Made by a program: the position numbers and the translations under genes. Positions 1 to 11,532 of a stretch of DNA of 64,000 nucleotides are shown piece after piece (position 1 is the first letter of the stretch; each line of letters starts with the position of its first letter). The DNA is from Chimonanthus salicifolius (Eukaryota; Streptophyta; Magnoliopsida; Laurales; Calycanthaceae): assembly GCA_013350335.1 (NCBI GenBank), contig CM023536.1, positions 43,470,314 through 43,534,313 of the forward strand, in the 5' to 3' direction. A model generated the notes under the pieces. The model saw nothing but the letters and a program-made list of their open reading frames with translations, was not told where the DNA came from and searched no databases.

Positions 1-566
1 GAATAGAGGACAAAGGAAAATGTAGCAATAGGGGAAATTTTGGGTAAGATGAAGCATGAATGACATGGTCTAGGTCGGATATGTTTTTAGATTTTTTTAA
101 GTTCAGTATTTTTCTAATTACCATTTACTTTCTTATTTCTTTTAGCTTTAATAAAATAATTAGTATTGTTTTAATTATATTTAAAATCCATTATTATTTC
201 TCTTAGATTTAGTATGGAATAATTCATAGTAGGTACCACTATGCATGGATCTATCCTTGACACATAAGAAGATATATATGGAAAATATTATCATTAATAT
301 ACTGCAAACTGGTGCCACATGAGAAGTACATTCTTCTGCCGGTGATCACAAAAGCAGAAGGCAATGAAAACTTGTGAATGTAGGGTTACATTCAAGAGCC
401 TATTGGATGGAAGTTCTGCCCACTCATCCAACAAAACAACAAAGTTTTAAGTAGAATCACTTTACCAACAAGCAATATTTGTTTTTCCAATTCTGTAAAT
501 TGTGAAGCAGACGAAAGTGATAATGACGATGACGACAACGACTGTATGGTAATGGAAGCTGAGATA
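1..566. other. Intergenic flank, no gene seen
   Basis: AT-rich sequence beyond the 3' end of the P450 remnant on the minus strand. No open frame, RNA gene or clear transposon end was recognised. A short GAC/GAT-rich simple repeat lies near 521-541. Part of it may be the 3' untranslated region of the former P450 gene. Confidence 0.5.
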
Positions 567-992
567 TCAGATTTTGTGTAAGATGATCAGAGCACCACGT
601 TGGGGTTGAAGTGTCGTGACCTGGTAAGGAGCATGTCTGTAGGTTGATGACAACCCAAATGAGAAATGCTGTAGAATCATAGTCAAGGCCATCTTAGCTT
701 CTATCATGGCAAAATTTTGCTTGACACAAATCCGGGGTCCCCAACCAAATGGAGTAAACACAACTTGATTCTTCGGTGCCTTTGAAACTCCTTCTGAGAA
801 TCTCTCTGGTCTAAATTCATCTGCGTCTTCACTCCATATTGCAGGATCATGGTGGATCAGCAGTACCAGTATAGAAATTTGCATTCCAGGGAGAACGGTA
901 AGATCCCTTAGTTTTTCAGCCTTGCATACGGATCGATGAATGATAGGGATAGGTGGGTATTATTGAAGGACCTCGCAGAGAATCATGGTTAC
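567..992 (-). pseudogene. CYP72A-like pseudogene, last exon (haem-binding)
   Basis: The acceptor AG is at 994-993 and the reading begins V-T-M-I-L-C-E-V-L-Q, then hits TAA at 960-962 where the family has the EVLRLYPP motif. Beyond the stop the frame is clean to its natural end: RSV, HHDPAIW, FRPERF (PERF motif), PFGWGPRIC with the axial Cys at 728-726, and the C-terminal LQP and ILHK. The haem motif is normally FxxGxRxCxG; here the last Gly is Lys (722-720). Confidence 0.9.
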
Positions 993-1215
993 CTGTATAG
1001 AGATTTTAAAATGTTCAGACTCATGTCTCCGACATGTTTTAGATCAATGTAATAATCCAAGCAACCAAATGTTAAATGTTGAACGTCAAGATTGATGAGA
1101 AACTAAAAGTATTGTTTAGAGAAAGGAAGTCTTGCTGCTTTTGATAACCATAGATACCTACACAAAAGAAGGATCTCATTGTCTATCAACTCAAACAAGG
1201 AATGAAAATACTCAC

Positions 1216-1576
1216 AATCTTAAGATGGCTTAGGCCATCAAAATGTGGCTCATTTTCCCGAAGACTTGCATAACTTCCTCCCTTGCTTGAAGCTACTAAT
1301 GTCCAGGTGAGCAAAATTGCCGTCGTCTCCTGGCCGACAAAGTAGAATAACTTGCATTCCTTTATCACATCCTCAATCGTAATTTCAATTTCCATAGAGC
1401 TTCCTTGTTCTTGAGAGTCTCTAAAATTTGATTCCATTAGCAAGCCCAATAAGTCATCATTACAAGCATTTCCCATTTTCATTTCCTTCTCTCTCTGTTC
1501 AATCATACCCTTCAATTGAAAACACACTTCTTTGTCAATTTCATTTCTCGTAATGTTCTTTTTCATGGGCAAGAAC
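1216..1576 (-). pseudogene. CYP72A-like pseudogene, fourth exon (I-helix)
   Basis: It begins right after an AG acceptor (1578-1577) with FLPMKKN and ends HLKI before a GTGAGT donor at 1215. The oxygen-binding I-helix segment FVGQETT is intact. After TWTLV about eight expected residues are missing and the next block (QAREEVMQVFG) continues in another frame. The original frame returns at ENEPHFDGLSHLKI. So at least two frame changes lie within about 60 bp near 1255-1315. Confidence 0.88.
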
Positions 1577-1935
1577 CTGTATGCATCAAAACATGTAGAA
1601 TTAAGACTTCTCAAGGAACAAACATTGATCGTCACTCTGCTTCATTTTTTTTATAAATTTTGATTTCCATTGATGATAGGAAGATGTGTATGCTAAGTTC
1701 AAACAGTGATTTAATCCTAAGGAATAGAGTAAGAAGAGAATGTGTAGAAACACATATCACAAACCATAAATCATCGTAATACCAGATTTACGTGAAAAAC
1801 CCATAAGGAAAAAAACCACGAGAGAAAGAGTGTTTATCATTCAACTGTATTTTCTAATTACATCAATGATATATTTATAAGGAAAAAATACAAGGATAAG
1901 TCCTAATTGAGTTGGGAGACTGAGTCCCACTCAAC

Positions 1936-2262
1936 CTCTCTTTCTAATTCAACAGAATGCATTAGGGATAATTTAAAGATACATTTGGTAGATCACAAAT
2001 TGAGAGAAACTCATTTGATATGGTTTGGTCATTTTAGTAGAAGACTGAATACAACTCCAATGCATTGAATTAAGAGAATACGGATTAAAGGCACTAGAAG
2101 GAGAGGGTAGCCTTTTAAAACTTGGAGGGAAGAGACAAAAAATGGTATGTTAGATTCCAGATTGACTCAAGGCATAGTTTATAATAAGACCAATTGGAGA
2201 AGAACTTATAAAGCTGACTCCAAATAGACGGGATAATGACTGATGATAATGATGATGATGAT
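1936..2262 (+). mobile_element. RTE-type LINE 3' tail fragment
   Basis: On the plus strand a degenerate frame reads KLRETHLIWFGHFSRR, then IKGTRRRG, then FKTWREE, then TNWRRTYKADSK before a stop, followed by a GAT/GATGAT-rich tail near 2237-2262. This order of motifs plus a TGATGA tail is the end of plant RTE-clade LINE reverse transcriptases. Two stops are in frame, so it is dead. It lies within intron 1577-3047 of the P450 pseudogene, opposite to the gene. Confidence 0.7.
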
Positions 2263-3047
2263 AGGTGATAGGAAGATGCAATTATTACCATCAACATCTT
2301 GTTTAGCTGAAATTGTGTAAAGGCGGCACACACCTTGCTAAAGATCGTCTTGTTCAATAGATATTGGACACTATCAAATCTTTGACATTTTGTTTCGGAC
2401 AAAAACAGATTTATCTTTCTTCTTTTACTTAACAGTATAAACTATTAAATATTGTAGGCAGCATGGCAGCTATAGATTCTGGGTACTTTGCATCTCATCC
2501 GAGTGAACTCTTGGGTCGAACTCTTATCAATTCCATACAAGATTACAAGCCCAAATATTACTTCGAATAGGATGATAAAAAACCTTGGACTGGACCCGTT
2601 AAGTTGATGCAGCTTATCTCTGTCTTCATTAATTATTAAGTGGCGTTATGGGTTTCACATCAATACAAGGAATTCTATGTTCAACCTGCATGGTTCTAAC
2701 ATTGAAAAAGTACTCCCAATCCACTCTACTTATACTATGTTGTTGGAACTAAACATAACTACACAACATCCATTGACATTGCAGATGTAACTCTTGCTCA
2801 TACCACAATGATGATGAAGAAGAATAAAAATTAAGGCAGAAAACATGGATGTTGCTTTGGAATTAGTATTTGTGATTCTACTTAAATGTACCGACAAACA
2901 GAATATCAAAATAAACTTAGATCAAACATGGAACAAGAATTACACTTACAATAATGTGGAGTACTTGTAATGTAGAAGGAATTTTATTTACTTTATTTTT
3001 ATCTTTTGTATATCGAACTAAAGAAAATAAAGAAAAGAATAATGCAC

Positions 3048-3292
3048 CTGTAGCCTGGGATGAATGAACTTTTAGAAGACTGGATAAGAAGTTGGGACTG
3101 TTGTGCTTGTAATTGAAATATCCTCATCCCTTCCTTGTAGTTGCTACCAAATGCAGTCCTAGAGATAACATCTCCCGTTAAATTCTGGAATGCGGGCCAG
3201 ACATCTATTTCACAGGACCCCTTACAACCAACTAATTCCTCCCATCTCTTAATCAACTCAGAACAACTGGTATGGAACGCTAGGAGCATCCT
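3048..3292 (-). pseudogene. CYP72A-like pseudogene, third exon
   Basis: Open throughout, 245 nt (81 codons plus two bases). It reads RMLLAFHTSCSELIKRWEE, then DVWPAFQNLTGDVISRTAFGS and ends FIPGY plus AG, completed by G from the next exon to give Arg. The donor is at 3047-3046. This is the best preserved exon. Confidence 0.9.
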
Positions 3293-3572
3293 CTTCAGCC
3301 AAAACCAAATTGGAAGGTCACATTGATCAGATTTGTCACATTAGGGAGAAAAATGGTGGCACTGTCAGTAGGCTAGGAGACATCATACTTGGATGAAAAA
3401 GAAGGTCTCTGTAAACCAGCCTGGTTCATAAACACCTAATCCTCCTTTATTTTTCTGTAGCAGACAATAATTAGACTTTGTATTAAGACAGAACAATGGT
3501 GCTTCTGTCAAGAGGCAACAGTCAGACCAGACAGAGCCTGCATATTTTCTGAACTAAAAATTAAGCCAGGCC

Positions 3573-3761
3573 AAACCCCGAGGGGTTGTCCTGACAACCA
3601 AGAACTTGCCTCAGGAAGCAGGGAATCTTGTGTTCGATTCATGCTCAACACCAAAGGGCCACTCCCCGTAGCTTTACCCAATGTGTGCTGATTGAGAGAT
3701 TTTCATATGCCCCGAAGGATTAGTTGGGTAAGTCGCCTAGACACCTTTGGTCATCAAAAAG
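3573..3761 (+). mobile_element. tRNA-derived-type SINE, 189 bp, copy 1
   Basis: Flanked by a 15-bp target duplication with two mismatches (3558-3572 and 3762-3776). The 5' third has an A-box-like stretch (GGGGTTGTCCTGACAACC) and a B-box-like GTGTTCGATTCATGC near 3632. The 3' part contains GGATTAGTTGGGTAAGTCG and the end is A-rich. Without its copia insertion, the second copy (31471-38363) is the same length and aligns along its whole length. Sits in the P450 intron 3293-4086. Not compared with named SINE families. Confidence 0.75.
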
Positions 3762-4086
3762 AAATTAAACTAGGCCGAGTCCAAACCAAATTTACGTTAG
3801 TTGAGCAAGGCCTTCTTTTATCAACACCAAGCTGGTATAATAGCACAATAGAGGTTCAAACTGGCCCAATGTGATAGGTCTACAGAAGCCTTATGGGGCG
3901 GCCCAGCATAGTAAGATCCTTGTTTTAAATAACAGTATTGTATCTTATTTGCTTTCTTATGTCTAATTGCTACCATTTTCGTCTCTAGGTACTAAACTTC
4001 TCCTTAAAAATGAAGAATGAAAGGTGGTTACAATATGACCGTTATCATTTTCATACATCAAACATAACATAATCAGAAGAAGAAAC

Positions 4087-4307
4087 CTTCAACTTCTCTT
4101 GATGGAAGGTAGGGTTAATGATTCTGCTATGCTTGGCCCACTTCTCGCCTTCAAGGCTCACAAGTCCAGTCGCTAAGACCTTTAGAACTGGGCCAGTTTT
4201 ACCTTCTCAAAGTGACCAGAATTATTACACAGAATTTCCTTGATTAAGCTCTGGGTCCATGATGATCACACTAGGATAAATACCAAACCAAGTCATTGAT
4301 ATTTTTC
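4087..4307 (-). pseudogene. CYP72A-like pseudogene, second exon, frameshifted
   Basis: The first block reads KISMTWFG, then VIIMDPEL. After a frame change it reads [15 protein letters not shown], and after another [16 protein letters not shown] followed by [17 protein letters not shown]. All are recognisable CYP72 blocks in correct order. The exon ends before a GTTTCT donor at 4086. Upstream of 4307 about 120 bp of former intron 1 remains, and then the gypsy remnant begins. Confidence 0.85.
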
Positions 4308-4428
4308 CTCTGTTCATCAAACCTTCATAAATGTTAGTGCTTCCAAGGATTTGAATGAAAACAAAAGTATCCAATATATGGCAAAAAAGTGTGATACTTG
4401 ATTTTTGTAAGGCAACATAACATGCCAC

Positions 4429-4598
4429 ACTTGTATAAAGGAATTATGGATTAATAGATACGGTGAAACCATGGAGGCTGAAGAAGCCACTTGGGAGTGG
4501 GAGCCAACGATGCAAGATGCGTATCCCAAGTTCTTTACCTTACGAGGTATGTTTTCTTTCAAATTTCGTAGATGAAATTTTCTTTAAGGGGGATAGGT
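4429..4598 (+). pseudogene. Ty3/gypsy pol C-terminal remnant and polypurine tract
   Basis: The plus strand reads KELWINRYGE, then EEATWEWEPTMQDAYPKFF, the usual final segment of gypsy (chromovirus-type) pol, followed by a degenerate FKFR and a stop. A polypurine tract TTAAGGGGGATAGGT (4584-4598) directly precedes the LTR start. All upstream gag-pol is gone: left of about 4429 the sequence is P450 intron, so this is a deletion breakpoint. Confidence 0.8.
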
Positions 4599-5027
4599 TG
4601 TAATGACCCAACCATTGTTCACATTTTTGAGAAATTTGTAACTTCCTAAATGGGGTGATTTGTATTTGATAGCGAAGATTAACAGTGCACTTTCCAACGA
4701 GCCTAGGTTTGCACAAATACGAGATCTGTAGCTCAAGTTATGGTCATTTTAGTGAAAAAGTGAAAAAATGCAAAACATCAAAGTGATCAGACCTCAATCG
4801 GACAGTCCAAAACTTGATCGGATCGTCTGATCTCATTGGATCAAGTTTGGATTGTCTGATGAACCGTTGAACTGATTTCCAAAACCTAGAAATCTGCAGT
4901 TGAAATTTCACTCTCTAAAAATTTTGTCCGATGAAGATCTGAAGTTGTACATCGGATTGTCTAACAGAATCATCAGAAGATTCGATGACTTACGTCGGAT
5001 CGTCCGATGGAACTCATCAGAAGATTC

Positions 5028-8000
5028 TGTAATAACCTGACCCTTAATTAGAAAAGTATTAAAATTATGGGATCGTTAACTAGGCTTTGTGACTTATTAA
5101 CATGATAGGGTACGGAGAAAGCTTCCTGAAAAGGTATTATATGATCCAGTCGGAGCTCGTTTACTTGATTTAGCCCGACAAAGACCGGAGGGTATTTTGG
5201 ACATTTCACAAACATATTTTGTTTTATATAAAAAATCATGAATAATGTCTTGAAAACTTTTTGAGTGTGAAAAGCCACTCTTCTGATATAATCAGAGCCT
5301 TAAAATTCACACACATATTGAGCTTTTGAGTTCGCTACTCAATGATATTTCTGGAATTTCACGAGTATTCCTCAAAACGTGTATTTTACATATGATTTAT
5401 CTAAATGTCCTAGTTTGACAAATACCCCGTATTCCGAAAATTAGTAAACTTGGATCATAGTCAATCTATGTTTTAAGAATTTTTTTTGTATTTTTAGAAA
5501 ATTGATTTGAGTGTTTGAAACACTAGAAAATGTGTTTCAAAATCTAGGGAAGCTTAGACCACCGATTTTAGGTGAAATATTATTTTGTAAAAATAGAGGA
5601 TTTTTTGTTTGTAAAATGAAATCTGATTTTACCACCCTAACTAAAACTCACGTTCTCAACGCGATAGCGGTGTCAGATTTTATCCAATCATTCCCTAAGT
5701 ATACCCAATTTTAAGTGCTTGGAAGGAGGAAGAAAAATTAAAACTTTTAACCAAATTTTTTGAAAAATAAAAAGGTTAAGTAAATCCGGCCGACACCACC
5801 GACACCCACTGATGGTGATTTGCAGTAGAAAATCACTTGCATAGTGATTTTCGAAAGTTATAAATATAGGGCTTTGGTTTTCAGAAAAATTTTGCCAATT
5901 CACAGAGTTTTCAGTTAATTTAAAGCTTATCAGGCAACCCTTTTGTGGTGGTTTTTTAGCTATCTTTTGTGAGTATTTCTTTGAATTTGTTTCCGTCATT
6001 TTTGTAGAAAAACTTTAGTAAAAGCTTTGTCCAAGTTTTGGTAGAAAAATACTTTGTAGATTTTCCATAGAGAGCTAGAGAAAACCCTTGTTCGATCACG
6101 GCGGACTGCTCAAAACCCTAGTGGACATATCGAGTTTTATGATGTATCGACCTTGTCTAGCCGATATATGTCCAAAGTCGATATATATACAAAGGTAAAA
6201 CAGACACATCAAGTTTTATGATACATTGCCATTTTACGATGTATCGAGAAAATGTACATATCGACATATCAACAAAGAACCATAGGATACATTGCCATTT
6301 CATGATGTATCGAGATAATATACATATCGACAGAGTCGATATGTTGAGTTTTAGCAGATAGAATTGGATATATATTTCATGAAAATGTTAGGTTATTTAA
6401 ACCTCTTTTAAATATATGAATTATTTATACTGTTTTAAACAGATTATTGAAAAACACTCGTCAACCTGAAGGTGAGGAGATTCAACCACACTATGTGTTT
6501 TATTTAAATGCATTACATTTTGCATTCAATACAATATTTCTTACACCGTTAAGTCCTACGACAATAAGTGGATATCCGTTGTCATTTTATTGACGGAAAG
6601 AATGTGAATGGACTAGAATGCGATACCGACATTGTTCACACCAAAGGGGATGATAATGTGTTTCTAAATATGAAATATGAACAATAGAGTGTTTGGGATG
6701 TCGAGGTCTAGCCATTCTAAAACGGAGAACGAAAACCACTTATTTATAGAGACTAATTGATATCGTTGGAGCTCTAGAAATAGATCATTATCCGACCACG
6801 ATTCCAATTGGAATATGCGTATTTGTGTATAACTTGTGTGTATTGTATGATGATTAACCTATGTGATAAATGATGAGTATAGGATAAACGTATCCGACTG
6901 GAGAGAACGGTAACACTTATTTGTGTTGTAATTCATAACCCGTTGATGGGTTTTTAATCTGTATTTAGTTTTCCAGCATAGTATAGTTAAATACCAATTG
7001 CTGATATATGTGTTAAAATTCCATGCGGGAGGTCTTAGGAATCCATGTTAGCTGAGTGAGGTTATTATGATCATATGTGTGAGAGATATTATGTGGGTTG
7101 ACAATTGTGTTTAAATCCATATATTGATGTGCATATTAATTGGTGTACTGTGCATATCAAATTACCTCACACCAATGTATGAAGTACCTACCTTGTGGAG
7201 GGCACTGGTATGAGGTGTATTTAAATTACGGGATGTGTGAAGTACTGAGCATAAATTTTTCGACGGTGTAGGAAACATATACTCGCGGCTAGGAAAGAGC
7301 TGTAGACGTCAGTTTGACGGGGGTATCTTTTTGAGAAAGAAAGGGCATTTCATGATTAGATAACTGTGTTGACATTATTCTACATGATTTTTTAGTGTAT
7401 AATATGTTATTTGATAACATTTTTATTATGTTAATAATATGCTTTATTATTTAGGACTTTCTGTTGTTTTCTCTTCACTGAGCTTGTAAAGCTCACATCC
7501 CTTACGAAACAGGAAACCCAGAGAATGAAGGACAGGAGAATCTTTAGCTGTATAAAAGGATGAAAGCCTTCTAGCTATTTACCCATTGTTGGGATTTCTC
7601 GTTTATCTTATTACATGTTGTACGTATGAACATGTTATCTAATAAACCCTTAATTATGTTCGTTGAAACACTTGTAAAATCTAATAAAGTCTACTTCATT
7701 TTCTGTTGTGCAATTCTGATGTTGATAGAATTGTTTATGGTGAATGTTACGTAGATTACTTATGATATTTTCTACTTAGACCTTCTTAAGAGGCCAAATT
7801 ATAGATTACATGTTAGGTTAGTAGTGTATCCACATACAATGCGTTGAGATAGAATCTGCCGAGGTTTTGGGTTTTAAGCGGGCCCAAGGTGACCCCTTCA
7901 TTTGCCTGGGATTCTTACCGACTGGGTATGGTCGGATCCGAGGACTGCCAAATGTCAGATCCAAACTTGGTCATGTGAAATGTTAAGTCTATGTATTAGA

Positions 8001-8047
8001 AAAATTAAATCTCACAGTCAGTGGGCCCGGAGGGTCGGGGCGTGACA
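5028..8047 (+). mobile_element. Solo LTR, 3.0 kb (TGTAATAACC...GTGACA), gypsy-like
   Basis: Bounded by an exact 5-bp duplication GATTC (5023-5027 and 8048-8052) and TG...CA ends. No gag or pol sequence was recognised inside, only short open stretches without family motifs. It contains imperfect repeats around GATGTATCGA/CGATATGT (6115-6350) and a TTCACTGAGC...GCTCACATCCC motif (7475-7500) shared with other LTRs here. Inserted in the LTR 4599-26704. Confidence 0.85.
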
Positions 8048-9688
8048 GATTCAATGACCTATCAGATCGTCCAAAGCAAGCCATCAGGATCGTCCAAAGC
8101 TGCGATGTTATAAAAAACACTATATGCCTGAGAATTTGTTTTGTTTTCCCCTTTTCACGGCTCCCTCCCCTTGCTCCCGTGCAACTCTTTCACTCCCTCT
8201 CTCCTTCTTGCAAGCAAAAGAGACTCACTATGTTCTCTTGTTTGCCTTTCAATCTCTCTCCCTCTCTCACCTATTCCCTTCCATTGAAGCTTTCCCACTC
8301 TCGAATCATCTCTTTTTCCCAGATTTTTCTCAATATGTCCTCTGTCTAAGCACTTTATTCTTCCTCTCCTCCTCCTCCTTATTCTTCTTCCATTGTCTTC
8401 TTGTTATTTGATTTCATCAATTTTGGGGATTTTGTGCTTAGAGGAAGAAGTTGATTTTTTTAATAAAATTTTGACTTTCAGAAAGGGATTTGACCTTTGA
8501 AATGAGATGTTGATTTATGAAATCACTTGGGGTTTTTTATTTCAATTTTTCAAAATTCAACCTAAATTGATTCCCCCCTATTCTTTGACCTTATGAGACC
8601 TTTGGATGTCGAAAATGGTTAGGTGAGGAGAACGGATTCGTAAGGATTAAATTTCTGTACCTTATTACATATGTTTGTGCATTCATGCATTTATCATGAA
8701 CTAGTATGTGATATGATTTCATTATTGGGCTAAATGTATATTTTGGTGAGATTGGGAGATCGGGGTAGGAGCATTGGTCGATAACGGATATTTACTCAAC
8801 AAAATGTGAAATTTATAAGTGATTAACGACTGAGCAATGAAGAGAAAACTGAGATTTGAGTGCCTCGAAGAGGTAGGACTCGACCCGTGTCCTAGATTGA
8901 ATTCTCATTTTATGCAACACCTGATTAATACAGTGATTTACAAGCATATGTGTGTGCTTGAGATGATGATGTAGGCTAGATAAAAATAAGAATATCTAAC
9001 CTCGAGCTATAGCGGAATCTTGATAATTACCAGATTCTGAAATAGACAAACAAGGCTTGTAGAGGAAACCAATGAGCGTAGTAGCCCTCTCACGAACAAA
9101 TGCTAGATCTGCACTTGATCCAAACAATCATGCACTGTAATCACGAACCCAAGGTTTATCAACACAACTAATCTCCACTAGCGAACAAAAATCACACTGA
9201 TTGCATTGATCAATTCTGATCTGCCTAGACACCAAGACAACAATACACGCTGGTTGATACAGTCACTGGGACATGGCTTAACGACTACCAATCTAGGTTA
9301 ATTCCGACACTTGTGGGCTTGATTGTATCAATGACATAGGCTATTGGCAGCAAGGACTTCTTGAGAAAACCTGGTTGTTGGGTGTAATCACCACCTGGCC
9401 TTATGCCTAGAAATAAATAGGGATCCTGCAACGCACATTGCAATTGCTTCCCACGAGATCTGCACTGATTGCAGTCTTCAATCCACAAACAAACACACCA
9501 AGGTTTGTAAGGAAAATAAAATAAACTATTATTCATCCAAAATCTCCTCCCTTAACTCAGTTGATTACAACCTTAAATAAGAAAAAGAAAACTGCCTGTA
9601 TCCTAAACAATAGAAGCCGGCCCTCCATACACGGTTTCAACTAAAATATCAATTCCTAACTAAAATACCTTATAAGTAGAAATAGATA

Positions 9689-11519
9689 TGAAAGTTCCCT
9701 TGGATGCTAGAACAAGGACCGAGATTGTCCAGAGAGAGGGGGGGGGGGAGAGGGAATAGGACAATCCCCAATTTTTATGGTCTTCACAAATTTCTTGATT
9801 AATTAACAATTTTGCAGTGGATTAATAATGTCAATCAAGAGAGATAGATTGTGTGATCAAAAGTGTGCACAATTATAAGAACAATCACATAAGTAAAGAT
9901 CATCACCTACAAGACCAATTTATAGTGGTTCGGTTAAACAACCTACATCCACTCTAAGGCCTCACCCAACCTTGGGTTATCCCGAATTCACTATGTGGGG
10001 ACTTACACCCTTCACAATTAGAGTAGGAATTCTACCTCACTCAATCAGCTGGGAATTTCACCCACCACTGTGCCAAAGACGGCGCTCTAGAGTTGTTTAT
10101 AATGGTACCGGAGCCAAGCCTTCTTAATGCACTTATCCTAGATTTTGAAAGGTTCGACTAACCCAAGGTCTACTTCCTTATCCCTCTACTTTTTATAGTG
10201 GTTCTGGCTTATTTTCCTTAGTCCTCTTCCCAAGATGATTTATAAAATCAAATCACTAAAAAGGACTTGCCTTTGTATGAGCTCACTTGTAGATGTATGC
10301 TTCTTGAGGATGCTCTCCCAATGTGATGTTGATGATGTCGAAGATTGTGCCTTGTGTATGCTTAGTCACAATCTATGGAGGTCTCTAGGATTAGGATGTG
10401 CCAATGGATTCCTAGATCTATATTTCTTTCTCTCTATCTTTCTTAATCACAATCAAGAAGATTGGATATTTGATTCACCAAGTGCAGTGTATGGAGTGAT
10501 GAGTGATCCTTTTTTTGACCCTTATTTAAGCTCACTGATAATGATGAGGGTCCAACCGATTTGCCAAAAGATACCAACTGGTTGCATAAGGATTAATATT
10601 TATAGATAAGGCAACCAATTTCAGCAACGTCATGTATTGATAAGTCGGGCGCACCGAGGGGTCGGTGACTAAAAATATTACCGTTCAACAACCCGAGCGT
10701 TGCGCAATAAATGCACTCCCAATAGTATAATCCTTTCTCTGTCGACATGTCATTGTCGCCGATGGGTCGACAGTCATAGCACCGATAGGTCGGTCCAATA
10801 CGAGAGGCTCGATCTGGGGCAACACCATGATAACAGAGTTTCAAGTCCAGAAACTAGTCATTTCCAGTCCGACCTGTAGTCCTTTACCGAGGGGTCGGTC
10901 CTGGTACTCTCGATCGGTCTTGAACTACCGATATGTCTGTTTTCTCAAAAGCCCACCTGAGTTCTGAGATCCATAACTCATAAGTCTTTATCGAAGAGTC
11001 ATTGACCACGAGGGATCGTTTCAGCTTTTCACCGAGGGCTCGGTGCATATGAGACTCTCGATCAGAGGCACATCTAGAATGGACAGTTCTATGATCCAGA
11101 ACCTTTGTCAATCTGGCCGACCAGTCTTTGACCACGATGGGTCGATCCTGCCTCTACCGAGGGGTCGGTGAGAACGACTGGTCGTGCTGACAATGATACT
11201 AAATATATATTTCCAAGTTGGGATCCAATTCACTGTGAAGCAACCTCTAGGCTTGTTTATGTCAATTACCAACATATTCAACTAATCCTAGGCAAGGTCA
11301 TCCTAAGGTGTTGGGTTCCCCCTAAAGTCATCCATGGTTAAATTACCTTTGTGATTGCCATACACAGTGATGATGAATCCGCACTTGATCCTCCAATGTT
11401 TGAGTTCTTGACTCAATCTTATCACTTGAGTCTTGATAATTGCTAATACTTCCGAGACAATGTTTCACCTAAGTCATGGAATTGACAAATATGTTACTCG
11501 GCAAGCCGAGGCACTAACA
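9689..11519 (-). repeat. 3' LTR of the gag-only element, 1,831 bp
   Basis: Minus-strand reading TGTTAGTGCC...GGAACTTTCA. Pairs with 14768-17987, which is about 1,823 bp once its insertion is removed. Contains five palindromic ACCGA..GGTCGGT-type motifs (10651-10668, 10780-10794, 10886-10899, 11030-11045, 11156-11169) and a G-rich run at 9738-9753. Confidence 0.85.
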
Positions 11520-11532
11520 ATCTCCCCCTTTA
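11520..11532 (-). other. Polypurine tract of the gag-only element
   Basis: Minus strand AAAGGGGGAGAT immediately before the 3' LTR, the expected priming site for plus-strand DNA. Confidence 0.75.

Larger units (their letters stand above)
567..4307 (-). pseudogene. CYP72A-like cytochrome P450 pseudogene, exon 1 missing
   Basis: Four exons in CYP72 order can be read on the minus strand: 4307-4087, 3292-3048, 1576-1216 and 992-567. Together they cover the region from the GK-S-TWFG segment through the [11 protein letters not shown] block, the WPAFQNLTGDVISRTAFGS block, the I-helix (FVGQETT) and the haem loop (PFGWGPRIC). Introns have GT/AG ends and keep phase where tested; for example the Arg of YR/FLP is split AG|G. 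Functional family members are endoplasmic-reticulum monooxygenases, often acting on triterpenoids or gibberellins. Breaks: no exon 1 with its membrane anchor; two frameshifts in exon 2; a loss with frame change after the I-helix; a TAA at 960-962 in the last exon; Lys in place of the Gly after the haem Cys. A LINE tail and a SINE sit in its introns. Family assignment is secure; the subfamily is inferred from motif similarity. Confidence 0.9.

Noticed and set aside
1675..1935. Possible copia LTR piece (GTGAAAAACCCATAAGG and nearby words)
   Set aside because: Resembles copia LTR wording, but neither end, nor duplication, nor partner could be found.
4317..4562. Minus-strand ORF that might be P450 exon 1
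   Set aside because: The opposite strand encodes the end of gypsy pol up to the polypurine tract, which explains the sequence; no membrane anchor or CYP72 exon 1 motifs.
8124..8411. 95-codon plus-strand ORF
   Set aside because: Low-complexity Ser/Leu/Phe translation of a CT-rich stretch inside a gypsy LTR; no family motif.
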